Shown here in pieces: positions 37,595-45,205 of a DNA stretch of 64,000 nucleotides. Under the pieces are notes generated by a model. The model had not been told where the DNA came from and did no database searches. It saw only the letters and a list, made by a program, of their open reading frames with translations. This DNA comes from Acidobacteriota bacterium (GTDB lineage: Bacteria; Acidobacteriota; Polarisedimenticolia; J045): contig JAUZRX010000064.1 of the NCBI GenBank assembly GCA_030949985.1, positions 1 to 64,000 of the forward strand, given 5' to 3'. Positions within the stretch are counted from its first letter, which is position 1. Each line of letters begins with the position of its first letter. The translations under genes and the position numbers were made by a program.

Positions 37595-38631
37595 GGGGCC
37601 ACCGCTCCAGAAGCATCGGCAGGCCCCCTGCCGCCGTCACGGCGGCCCAGGCCACCGGCCACGATGAACCCGCCTCCCATGGCGAGCACCGGCAGCCAGG
37701 TCACCGCGTGCACGACCACGCCGGCCCCCAGGGCCGCCGCCTCGTCCACTCCGAAGAGCTTCGACAGGCCGAGCATCATGGCCAGGTGGTAGGTGCCTGT
37801 GCCCCCCGGCGTGGGAATCCCGATACCGGCGGCCAGGATCGGCAACATCAGCAGAAACGCCCCCGGCGGCACGGCGACGCCGGTGGAGTGGATGCCCGCC
37901 TGGATGCCCACGCCGATCACCAGCCAGACCAGCAGCGTCTCCCAGGCCAGGCGCAGGGCGCCCCGCATGGTGGAAAAGGTCGCCAGCCCCGGAAGCAACG
38001 AAGCCAGCCAGCCGGTCACCAGGCGGGGCAGGCGGCCCATCGTCTGCCGTCTTGTCTCGAGCCAGGCCCCCACGCTTTCCCGGTGCCGGGCAAGGAGCAT
38101 CGTCAGCACCAGGGCCACCAGGGCCCCGGCCAGCACGGCGCCTCCGGCCACGCGCAGGCGAGCCAGCAACAGGGGATCAGCCCCCGCGCTGAGTCCCGAG
38201 ACGCCGGCGGGCAGCACGAGCGCCGCCGCTCCGAAGGCCAGCACAGCCAGCAGGTCGAGCACCGCCCGTTCCACGCCCACCGTCGCCAGCGCCGGCGGAA
38301 AGGGGAGGTCCGCACGGCGGGCCAGCAGCGCAGGCCGCAGGACCTCGCCCACCCGGCCGGGCAGCAGCGAGGCCATGTAACCGATGGAAGTGGCCGAAAG
38401 CAGCTCCCGGTAGGGGATCTTCGCCCGCACGGACCGCAGCAGGGTGCGCCAGCGCCAGGAGCGCAGGATCAGGTGGACGACGACCGTCAGGGCGGAGAAG
38501 GCCAGCCAGAGGGGATGGGCGCCGCGAACCTGGGTCCCCAGGTCGTGCAGGGACACGCCTCGCAGGCAGAGCCACAGAAAGAAGGCTGCCAGCAGCGGGC
38601 CCGACACCCAGGAGACGATTCGACGCCACAT
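37591..38631 (-). CDS. LPG synthase TM-region/flippase-like membrane protein (UPF0104)
   Basis: A 346-residue integral membrane protein with about eight TM segments. It shows the lysylphosphatidylglycerol synthase TM-region signature: RSWRWRTLLRSV, the SIGYMASLLPGRVGEVLRPA loop, and PGGTGTYHLAMMLGLSKLFG near the end. Such proteins lack the aminoacyl-transferase domain and are thought to act as lipid flippases or glycolipid transfer factors. ATG at 38631 follows GGGGGAG at good spacing. It is the first gene of the nrdR-hsp20-lon operon. Confidence 0.85.
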   Translation of the reverse strand: MWRRIVSWVSGPLLAAFFLWLCLRGVSLHDLGTQVRGAHPLWLAFSALTVVVHLILRSWRWRTLLRSVRAKIPYRELLSATSIGYMASLLPGRVGEVLRPALLARRADLPFPPALATVGVERAVLDLLAVLAFGAAALVLPAGVSGLSAGADPLLLARLRVAGGAVLAGALVALVLTMLLARHRESVGAWLETRRQTMGRLPRLVTGWLASLLPGLATFSTMRGALRLAWETLLVWLVIGVGIQAGIHSTGVAVPPGAFLLMLPILAAGIGIPTPGGTGTYHLAMMLGLSKLFGVDEAAALGAGVVVHAVTWLPVLAMGGGFIVAGGLGRRDGGRGPADASGAVAP

Positions 38632-38731
38632 CTTCACTCCCCCGGACCACGGTATGCCCCGTCGTCCTTGGCGATACTGCCCGCAGTGCCCGGCCGCGGA
38701 TCCGGCGTCTCCCCTCAGCCCTCGGAGCGAG

Positions 38732-38760
38732 ACGATAAGTTTCGGAACGCGAAAGGTCAA
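38732..38760 (-). promoter_or_regulatory. Sigma-70-type promoter of the flippase-nrdR-hsp20-lon operon
   Basis: On the minus strand TTGACC, a 17-base spacer, then TATCGT, about 100 bases before the first start codon. Heat-shock-type sigma-32 elements or CIRCE inverted repeats were not seen in this spacer. Confidence 0.55.
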
Positions 38761-38861
38761 TTCAGGCGCTCATGATACCCATTGAAAGCGGAATGGCCGC
38801 CTTTCCACCCCGGGATGAGGCCATCGGCGCCCCAAATCCGTCCGTCGAGGCGCCCAGGATC

Positions 38862-40415
38862 TCACTCGCTCCCGGGGGGCCGCTCGGCCGTGACCAGCAG
38901 GACCTGCCCCTTGCGCACCACCACCTGTCCGGGTCGGCCCCCCTTGGGGCGCCTGAGGTGCTTGCGCCGAGCGACGTGCACCTCGACCTTCTCGCCTCGC
39001 GGCGCCTGGCTCCAGGCCGCCGCCAGCCGGGCGGCGAAAAGGCGGTCCGCCTCGGCGATCTCCCGCCGGCCGCCGCACTGGAGCAGCACATGCGCCCCCG
39101 CATAGCCCCTGACGTGAAACCAGAGGTCCTCCGGCGCCGCCACGCGAAAGGTCAGGTGGTCGTTCTGCTCCCCGCTCCTCCCGGCCAGAATCCGCAGACC
39201 GCCCGGGCTGAAAAGCACCCGGGCCGCCGGCGCCCCCCCGCTCTTGCGGGCGGGACGCCCCCCGCCGCTCACCCGCTCTGCGGCCAGGGTGATGCCCAGG
39301 GCCTCGAGTCGCTGTTCGAGGGCCTCGATGTCTGCGCGCCCCGCGGCCCGCTCGAGAGCCGCGGCCAGCCGGGTCAGCGCTTCCACCTCGGCGCCCAGTT
39401 GCCGCCGGCGCTGCTCCCGGCGTTCCCGGCCGCGTTCCTGCTTGCGAGCCCGCTCGTAGAGGCGCTCGGCCGCCTGGGCGGGACGGGACACGCCCGGAGG
39501 CGGCTCGATGCGCAGGCTGCGCTCCGCGTTCCAGGGATCGGGCACGACCCATCCATCGGCGCCGGGAGGCCCCAGCCGCCCCGCGGCGGAAAGCAGGGCC
39601 AGGGCCCGGCGGCGCACCTGCTCGGGGTCGGCGGCCTTGCGCTCTTCCCGCTCGAGGGCCGCCAGTGCCCGGCGGTGGCGCCGGATGCGCGCCGCCACGG
39701 CGGCCGCCAGAGCCCGGCGATGCCGGAGGTCCGTCACCGACGCCGCTTGCAGGTGGTAGATCGCCTCGAGAGCCTCGGCCAACCGTCCCGAACCGCCGTC
39801 TTCGACCCAGGAGAGCCACCCATCCAGGCGGCGGGGATCCGCCGCCGCCACATCCGCCACCCGCCGGCTGCCCCGCCGACCCAGGGCCGGGACCAGCGCG
39901 AGAAGATCCTCGGCCGCAGCCGGCGCTCCGATCCGGGGCACCGATTCGGCCCAGCGGCGAAGGGTGCGGGCCAGCCGCCGGTGATCGACAGGGCACAGAT
40001 CGTCCTCGCTGATTCCCAGCCGGCGACTCTCGCCCGACGCGGCGGTCAGGACGATCGCCCCGCCGCGGCGATCGGCGACCAGGGCGATCCGACAGCCGCT
40101 TTCCAGTGCCAGCCCCACCCCGAAAGGCGTCAGGGACAGGTGCAGGGAGACGGCGACGGCGCCGGGAAGTTCCCGGTCGGCCCAGGCCGCCAGATCGGGC
40201 CAGGCCGAGCGCCCGCCTCGAACACGGGGCGGCGCCGAACGACAGAGCACAGCCGCACCGGGCAGGGGCTCGAGATCGAGCCGGAGACCGGGACCGGGGC
40301 CATCGAAGACGAGATGCAGGCCGTGGCGCTCGACGGGAAGGACCCGCTCGAGGCGGCGGGAGACCAGACCGCCGGACAGGAGCGGGAATCCGGCAAGCAG
40401 AGAGAGGGGCTCCAT
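38862..40415 (-). CDS. NFACT family protein, RqcH-like
   Basis: A 517-residue protein of the NFACT/RqcH group, which in bacteria binds stalled 50S subunits and adds C-terminal alanine tails. The N-terminal NFACT-N region (about 1-180) is diverged. The middle has a long Arg/Glu-rich coiled coil (ERARKQERGRERREQRRRQL). The C-terminal NFACT-R domain is clear at about 415-500: NDHLTFRVAAPEDLWFHVRG, then GAHVLLQCGG, and the basic RRKHLRRPKGGRPGQVVVRK. It is separated from the upstream flippase operon by its own spacer. Confidence 0.85.
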   Translation of the reverse strand: MEPLSLLAGFPLLSGGLVSRRLERVLPVERHGLHLVFDGPGPGLRLDLEPLPGAAVLCRSAPPRVRGGRSAWPDLAAWADRELPGAVAVSLHLSLTPFGVGLALESGCRIALVADRRGGAIVLTAASGESRRLGISEDDLCPVDHRRLARTLRRWAESVPRIGAPAAAEDLLALVPALGRRGSRRVADVAAADPRRLDGWLSWVEDGGSGRLAEALEAIYHLQAASVTDLRHRRALAAAVAARIRRHRRALAALEREERKAADPEQVRRRALALLSAAGRLGPPGADGWVVPDPWNAERSLRIEPPPGVSRPAQAAERLYERARKQERGRERREQRRRQLGAEVEALTRLAAALERAAGRADIEALEQRLEALGITLAAERVSGGGRPARKSGGAPAARVLFSPGGLRILAGRSGEQNDHLTFRVAAPEDLWFHVRGYAGAHVLLQCGGRREIAEADRLFAARLAAAWSQAPRGEKVEVHVARRKHLRRPKGGRPGQVVVRKGQVLLVTAERPPGSE

Positions 40416-40606
40416 CAGAACCTAGCAGTCCGTCGACAAGAAGGTCTTCTCGGTGCGGGGGGCCGGGCTACCGGCGGCCAGCCCCCATGTTTCACGACAC
40501 CGCCGGCCGAGACGCCGGGCAGGCGGACCGCTGCGGGAGCCTCCCCCGCGGGATGTCTTCCGCCCGGCGAACGGGATCATGCCGGCAGAACCGGCCACCA
40601 CCAGGG

Positions 40607-41119
40607 TCAGTGCTCGGAGACGGTACTGCCCGAAGCTTCGACGCCCATCGCTTCTTCGACGAGCTGTTCCATCGCGTCGAAGGGCTTCCGGCTGGCCTCG
40701 GAGAGTTCGCTGACCACCAGCGCCTTAGCCCGGTCGAGCATCTTGCGCTCGCGGTAGGAGAGCGTCTTGACCGTGTTGAGAAAAGTCAGGTTCTTGAGCA
40801 CCTCGGCCACCTGCTCAATATCTCCCGAGCGCATCTTGGCCTGGTTCTCCTGGTAGCGCCCCTTCCAGTCGGAGGGCACCTCCACCTCGGCGTCCCGGAG
40901 TTTGTCGAGGACCTTGCCCACCCGGGTCCGGGGCACGAGCTTGCGCAGGCCCACGGCCTTGCTGTTCTCCACCGGCACCATGACGATGCTGTCGCTCTGG
41001 ACGATCCGCAGACTGATATACGTGGCCCGGTTGCCGCCGTAGTTCAGATCGCGAATTTCGTTGACGATGCCCACGCCGTGGTTGGGATAGACGACCTTGT
41101 CACCGACCTTGAACTTCAA
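40607..41119 (-). CDS. carD: CarD family transcriptional regulator
   Basis: A 170-residue protein. The N-terminal RNAP-interaction Tudor-like domain is typical: KFKVGDKVVYPNHGVGIVNE and YISLRIVQSDSIVMVPVENS. The C-terminal helical DNA-binding part includes LSYRERKMLDRAKALVVSEL. CarD binds the beta subunit and stabilises open complexes at rRNA and other promoters. The start is TTG at 41119, placed 6 bases after a GGAGG; there is no ATG near the conserved N-terminus. Confidence 0.92.
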   Translation of the reverse strand: MKFKVGDKVVYPNHGVGIVNEIRDLNYGGNRATYISLRIVQSDSIVMVPVENSKAVGLRKLVPRTRVGKVLDKLRDAEVEVPSDWKGRYQENQAKMRSGDIEQVAEVLKNLTFLNTVKTLSYRERKMLDRAKALVVSELSEASRKPFDAMEQLVEEAMGVEASGSTVSEH

Positions 41120-41177
41120 AACGTGCCTCCTCCGGCCAGGGCTCACGCGCCTCCAGCCACAAGGCTGGATTTGGTTG

Positions 41178-41206
41178 ATAATAAAGGAGATTATCGCGAT
41201 TGGCAA
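41178..41206 (-). promoter_or_regulatory. Sigma-70-type promoter of carD
   Basis: On the minus strand TTGCCA, an exact 17-base spacer, then TATTAT. It lies about 60 bases before the TTG start, in an AT-rich island in otherwise GC-rich DNA. Confidence 0.65.
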
Positions 41207-41242
41207 GCCGCCCCTCCCATCAGGCAGAATGAACCGGTGCGA

Positions 41243-42568
41243 ATGCGGCCCAGAAAGCGACGATTGCCCACCGGCCCCTGGCTGGTGGCCGCCGATGGAG
41301 ACGGCAACGTCTTTGAAATCCCGGGGTTGCTGGCCCTGGGCCGCTCGGGCGGGTGCTGGATGCGCCCCCTGCCCCGCAAGTGGGCTCCCCTGCCCCAGGG
41401 CTCGCTGCTCTTTCGCCTGCCGGACCGACGGCCGGTGGGCTGGGATGCCACCGAGGGGCGTGCCGTGGTGCTCGACGAGTACGAGGGGCGCGAGGTCTTC
41501 GCGGCTTGCGCCTTTCTTCCGCCGGCCCATACCGCCCTCCACCTGGCCGCCTGGAAGAAAATGCCCCAGGCAGGGCCCCTGCCCCTTTACGCCTACTGCG
41601 CCCTCGGATTCCACAAGGACGGCTTCGTCGCTCCCGCCGTGCGCGTCGACCCGGACCGCCGGCAGGACCTGGTGGAGTTCGATGAGCAGGAGATCCGCGC
41701 GGGAGCGCGGGCGATGCTCGAGCGGCATCCGGACAACCGCCTCGCCGCCCACCTGGTGGAAAACTGCGCGCTGGACTACTGCTGCCCCGCGGCTCGCAAC
41801 TGGGTGCTCGGGCGCTGGGAAGCCCCCCTGCCCACCAGCCCGGCCTGCAACGCCGACTGCGTGGGCTGCCTCTCTTTCCAGCCGGGCAAGCAGGTGCCCG
41901 TGACCCAGCCCCGCCTGCGCCTGGTACCCGAGGTGCGGGAAATCGTCGAACTGGCCGTCGAGCACCTGGAATCCGCCCCCCGGGCGGTGGTCTCGTTCGG
42001 ACAGGGGTGCGAGGGCGAGCCCCTGCTCCAGGCCGACCGGATCGAGGCCGCGATCCGGGAAATTCGGCGCCATACCCAGCGGGGCACGATTCACCTCAAC
42101 TCCAACGCCTCGCGTCCCGAAGCCGTCGAACGCCTGGTCGCGGCGGGACTCGACAGCCTTCGGATCAGTCTCAACTCCTGCCGGGAGGACCTCTACGAGC
42201 GCTACTACCACCCCCGGGGCTACGGCCTGGACGCGCTGGTACGCTCAGCCCGCGCCGTCAGCCGTGCGGGAGGCCTGGTCAGCCTGAACTACTTCATCTT
42301 TCCCGGCGTGACCGATACCGACGAGGAGTTCGACGCCCTGGTCGACTTCATCCGTGACACCGGGGCCCGAGTGCTCCAGTGCCGCAACCTGAACATCGAT
42401 CCGGACCTCTACCTCGAGGCCCTCGGCATGGAGCCTCGCAAGGCCCCGGGCTTCGGCATCGACCGCTGGATGGACAGGGTACGCCAGGCCTTTCCCCACC
42501 TCTGTTTCGCCTATTTCAACCCGCCCCGGGAGGAGTGGCCGGCACCGTCCCCCCAGCCCGGGCGGTGA
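41243..42568 (+). CDS. Radical SAM protein of unknown substrate
   Basis: A 441-residue protein. The radical SAM cluster CNADCVGC (Cx3Cx2C) lies at about residue 198, preceded by a cysteine-rich region (ENCALDYCCPAARNWVLG) and followed by VVSFGQGCEGEPLL, the usual GGEP-like motif. A TIM-barrel half with HLNSNASRPEAVERLVAAGL, LRISLNSCREDLYERYYHPR and VSLNYFIFPGVTDTDEEF completes the core. The first 180 residues form a domain I do not recognise. A GTG six bases upstream is an alternative start. No peptide or tRNA substrate is suggested by the neighbours. Confidence 0.8.
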   Translation: MRPRKRRLPTGPWLVAADGDGNVFEIPGLLALGRSGGCWMRPLPRKWAPLPQGSLLFRLPDRRPVGWDATEGRAVVLDEYEGREVFAACAFLPPAHTALHLAAWKKMPQAGPLPLYAYCALGFHKDGFVAPAVRVDPDRRQDLVEFDEQEIRAGARAMLERHPDNRLAAHLVENCALDYCCPAARNWVLGRWEAPLPTSPACNADCVGCLSFQPGKQVPVTQPRLRLVPEVREIVELAVEHLESAPRAVVSFGQGCEGEPLLQADRIEAAIREIRRHTQRGTIHLNSNASRPEAVERLVAAGLDSLRISLNSCREDLYERYYHPRGYGLDALVRSARAVSRAGGLVSLNYFIFPGVTDTDEEFDALVDFIRDTGARVLQCRNLNIDPDLYLEALGMEPRKAPGFGIDRWMDRVRQAFPHLCFAYFNPPREEWPAPSPQPGR

Positions 42569-42658
42569 TATCATCGGGAGGTCGGGCGGCCCATCGGGCT
42601 GGCCCACCCGCGGCCGTCCACCAGGGTGGGAGCGCGACGACGAACAGGGAGGTCAGTG

Positions 42659-43129
42659 ATGCTTCCTGTCGAGCGTATTTTGTGCCCGACCGACTTCAGT
42701 GATCCCGCCCGCCATGCCCTCGACACCGCTGCGGAACTCGCCCGCCACTTTCAGGCCCAGCTCCTGGTCCTGACGGTGATCGATCCGCTGCCGGCGATGC
42801 ACGCGCCGGTGGAAGGGGCCGCCTTCGACCTGGCCGCTTTCGAGAAGGATCGGGAGGCGGCGGCCCGGCGGCGCCTGTCCGAGCTGGTGGAGACCGGCCT
42901 CGGCGAGGGCCTCGCGGCCCGGCCCCTGGTCACCCACGGCTGCGTCTACGCCCAGATCGTGGCCGCCGCCGAGGAGCACGACGCCGATCTGATCGTCATC
43001 GCCACCCACGGCTGGACCGGGTGGCGACGCCTGCTGTTCGGCAGCGTGGCCGAGAAGGTCGTCCGTACGGCCCACCGCCCGGTGCTGATCGTCCACCAGC
43101 CCGAACAGGAGCGGGCCGGGGCCGCCTGA
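42659..43129 (+). CDS. Universal stress protein, UspA family
   Basis: A 156-residue USP-fold protein: VERILCPTDFSDPARHALDT at the start, then the ATP-binding end DADLIVIATHGWTGWRRLLF with GSVAEKVVRTAHRPVLIVH. The G2xG9xG[ST]-type nucleotide loop is present in modified form (HGWTGWRRLLFGS), so ATP binding is likely. GGGAGG lies upstream of the ATG at 42659. Probably cytoplasmic. Confidence 0.93.
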   Translation: MLPVERILCPTDFSDPARHALDTAAELARHFQAQLLVLTVIDPLPAMHAPVEGAAFDLAAFEKDREAAARRRLSELVETGLGEGLAARPLVTHGCVYAQIVAAAEEHDADLIVIATHGWTGWRRLLFGSVAEKVVRTAHRPVLIVHQPEQERAGAA

Positions 43130-43147
43130 AGGCGCGGGCTGCCGGGC

Positions 43148-43235
43148 TGGTGCCGGAGGAGGGACTCGAACCCTCAAGGGCGCGGGGCCCGGCGGATTTT
43201 GAATCCGCTGCGTCTGCCAGTTCCGCCACTCCGGC
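43148..43235 (-). tRNA. tRNA-Leu (CAA)
   Basis: An 88-nt class II tRNA with encoded CCA and discriminator A73. The acceptor is GCCGGAG/CTCCGGC; the anticodon stem-loop GCGGA TTCAAAA TCCGC gives anticodon CAA; the long variable arm (GGGCCCCGCGCCC) is typical of Leu. Confidence 0.95.
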
Positions 43236-43725
43236 AACCCCTGGCCGGTGAACAAGTTGAGCCGCTGCCCGCGCCCCGGTCCCCGAGACGCTGACGGCGT
43301 CGGGGCGGCGGCTGGAACTTCCGCCATCCCCCAAAACCGTGCGGCGTGTCGGTCCGCGACAAAGGCAGCGCCTCTCGCTCGCCACGACCAGCCGGCTGCC
43401 CGCCCGCTTTCCGGACGGTAGCCGGCGAGACTCTACCATCCCAGGCGATTCGTGTCCCGCGCCGAGAGTGCGCCCGGCGCCTTTCCATCGGGCGACCGCC
43501 GAAGTTTCTCCGGGCTGTATCCCCCTTGAACACCGGGGGGGTGCCGCGCCGCGTCACCCCCCCGGGGGGTAAAAGCGCTCGAGACCCTTGGCGGGCGCCT
43601 GGAGTGTTCGAAATCCGACCCCACGAAACGAATCCGTCAACGGCGCCTTCCGCTCTGTCAGAGGCTTCCGGTTCACTTTCCGCCACCTCACACCGCCGCC
43701 GCTCGCCCTCGCCCGCTCGCTGAAC
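43236..43725 (+). other. Spacer upstream of the minor-pilin operon
   Basis: A 490-base stretch without a recognisable gene; the open frames here are GC-rich shadows. It holds a perfect inverted repeat at 43533-43565 and, at its right end, a sigma-54 promoter. Activator sites for a sigma-54 enhancer-binding protein would be expected here, but I could not identify a clear paired motif. It must also hold the tRNA-Leu promoter, which I could not locate. Confidence 0.5.
43533..43565. repeat. Perfect 11-bp inverted repeat hairpin
   Basis: CCGGGGGGGTG and CACCCCCCCGG flank an 11-base spacer (CCGCGCCGCGT). The stem is perfect and very GC-rich. No T tract follows on either strand, so it is not a standard intrinsic terminator. 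It sits about 160 bases before the sigma-54 promoter and could be an activator site or an RNA structure. Confidence 0.5.
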
Positions 43726-43739
43726 GGCACGACTCTTGC
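43726..43739 (+). promoter_or_regulatory. Sigma-54 (RpoN) promoter of the minor-pilin operon
   Basis: GGCACGACTCTTGC matches the -24/-12 consensus (GGCACG-N4-TTGC) exactly, with the invariant GG (43726-43727) and GC (43738-43739) separated by 10 bases. It lies about 115 bases before the first prepilin start. Pilin genes are known RpoN targets in other bacteria. Confidence 0.75.
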
Positions 43740-43852
43740 TTCTGAATGTCTGCCGGCTGCACCCGGAGCCGGCGCGCCAGGGAGCCGATGGTCAGTTCCA
43801 CGGGCGCGACCCATATTGGCAGCGGGGATCAATGGAAGGGTGAGGTGCATCT

Positions 43853-44479
43853 ATGAGCCGCCAGCCGGTGCCGAGCACGACTCCCAGCCGACTGCCGCCA
43901 TCAGAGAGGGGATTCTCCCTCGTTGAAATGCTGGCCGTTCTCGCCATCGTCGGCCTGACGGCGGCGATCGGCGTTTACACCATCGACCTGGCCGGCTGGA
44001 GAGCCTCTTCGGCCGCCTCGGACGTGGCCCGCCGGATCGAGTTGGCCCGTTCCCGGGCCGTCTTCGAGCAGAACGACTATCGGGTGATCTTCGACACCGC
44101 CTCCAACTCCTACCGGGTTCACGACGACGAGAACTCCAACGGCAGCATCGACGCCGACATCTCGGAAAGCGTGACGACCTATCACCTGTCCACCCAGGGG
44201 GCGGGAACGGTCTTCGGCTATCCCGCGGGCACGAAAGGCATCGACGGCGCGGACATCACCGCGGCGATCTCCTTTTCCGGATCCGCTCCCGTACTGACCT
44301 TCGATCCCCTGGGGTCCGCCAATGCGGGGGTGATCTACCTGATCCCCACCGCCGATCTCGACCGCGCCGACCCCGCCAACATGCGGGCGATCAGCATCAA
44401 CCAGGCAACGGGCCGGGTCCGCCGCTGGCGCTACGACCCGACGATATCCAACCCCGGACCATGGAGGCTCGAACAATGA
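43853..44479 (+). CDS. Minor prepilin, FimT/GspH-like
   Basis: A 208-residue prepilin and first gene of the sigma-54 operon. A 19-residue leader ends in SERG, followed by FSLVEMLAVLAIVGLTAAIG (Phe+1, Glu+5) and a GspH-type body (VARRIELARSRAVFEQNDYR). A calcium-loop-like DDENSNGSIDAD occurs near residues 99-110. Minor pilins of this type prime pilus assembly. The ATG at 43853 follows a weak GGTGAGGTG site. Its stop overlaps the next start. Confidence 0.87.
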   Translation: MSRQPVPSTTPSRLPPSERGFSLVEMLAVLAIVGLTAAIGVYTIDLAGWRASSAASDVARRIELARSRAVFEQNDYRVIFDTASNSYRVHDDENSNGSIDADISESVTTYHLSTQGAGTVFGYPAGTKGIDGADITAAISFSGSAPVLTFDPLGSANAGVIYLIPTADLDRADPANMRAISINQATGRVRRWRYDPTISNPGPWRLEQ

Positions 44480-45186
44480 GCAGCCACAGGATGCCCCTTC
44501 CCCGCGACGAGTCCGGCCTTTCCCTGGCCGAAACCATCGTCGCCATCGGCGTGTTCGCCATCGCGCTGCTGGGACTGAATACGCTCCTGATCAGCACGAT
44601 CAGGACCTCCGAAATGGCCCGGGATCACGCGACGGCGCGGTTCCTCGCCGCGCACCGCCTCGAGCAGATCAAGAGCGCGCGCTACCAGGACGGAAACCGC
44701 GACGCATGGAACGACACTTCCGACCCCTGCACCGACATCGACGAAGTGACCTACACCAATTTTCCGGACGAAGACTACGGGGAGGTCGACCTGCTCAATG
44801 GCACGCAGTTCAACTTTCGTTCCTGTGCGGGCACTCCCGACATCAAGAACGGGGCCGTACTCTTCGGCCGCAGCGACTATCCCAGCGACGCGCAGGGTGA
44901 TCACGATTACTGGGTCAATCACGGACAGTACGATCGCTTCCGGCGTGAGGTCTACATCATCGACAGTGCGGACTACGAGGACGTCATCCGCAACGTGACG
45001 CTCCAGGGCCTGAATCCTGATGCGCGGGACAGCGTGAGCGTCGAGACGACCACACCCTCCGAGACCGAGCCGGCGACGAACTTCGTCAAGTACGTGCTTG
45101 TACGCGTGAAGTGGAAGGACAGCCATGGACAGCCTCACGAGGTCACTCTCACCACTGAAAAAGCGTTCTACATCCCGGCCTTCTAG
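44476..45186 (+). CDS. Minor prepilin, PilV/GspI-like
   Basis: A 236-residue prepilin. The leader ends in DESG, then LSLAETIVAIGVFAIALLGL (Glu+5), and a PilV-type spine (HATARFLAAHRLEQIKSARY). The body is unusually long and acidic (DTSDPCTDIDEVTYTNFPDE), with two cysteines that may pair. ATG at 44476 overlaps the previous stop (ATGA); an in-frame ATG at 44461 is an alternative. It is larger than common PilV proteins and probably sits at the pilus tip. Confidence 0.85.
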   Translation: MSSHRMPLPRDESGLSLAETIVAIGVFAIALLGLNTLLISTIRTSEMARDHATARFLAAHRLEQIKSARYQDGNRDAWNDTSDPCTDIDEVTYTNFPDEDYGEVDLLNGTQFNFRSCAGTPDIKNGAVLFGRSDYPSDAQGDHDYWVNHGQYDRFRREVYIIDSADYEDVIRNVTLQGLNPDARDSVSVETTTPSETEPATNFVKYVLVRVKWKDSHGQPHEVTLTTEKAFYIPAF

Positions 45187-45205
45187 TCGGGCCAAGGAGG
45201 CGACC

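Noticed and set aside
43288-43315. Imperfect hairpin CCCCGAGACGC...GCGTCGGGG upstream of tRNA-Leu
   Set aside because: It has a bulge, no T tract and no matching copy; I could not separate it from chance pairing in GC-rich DNA.
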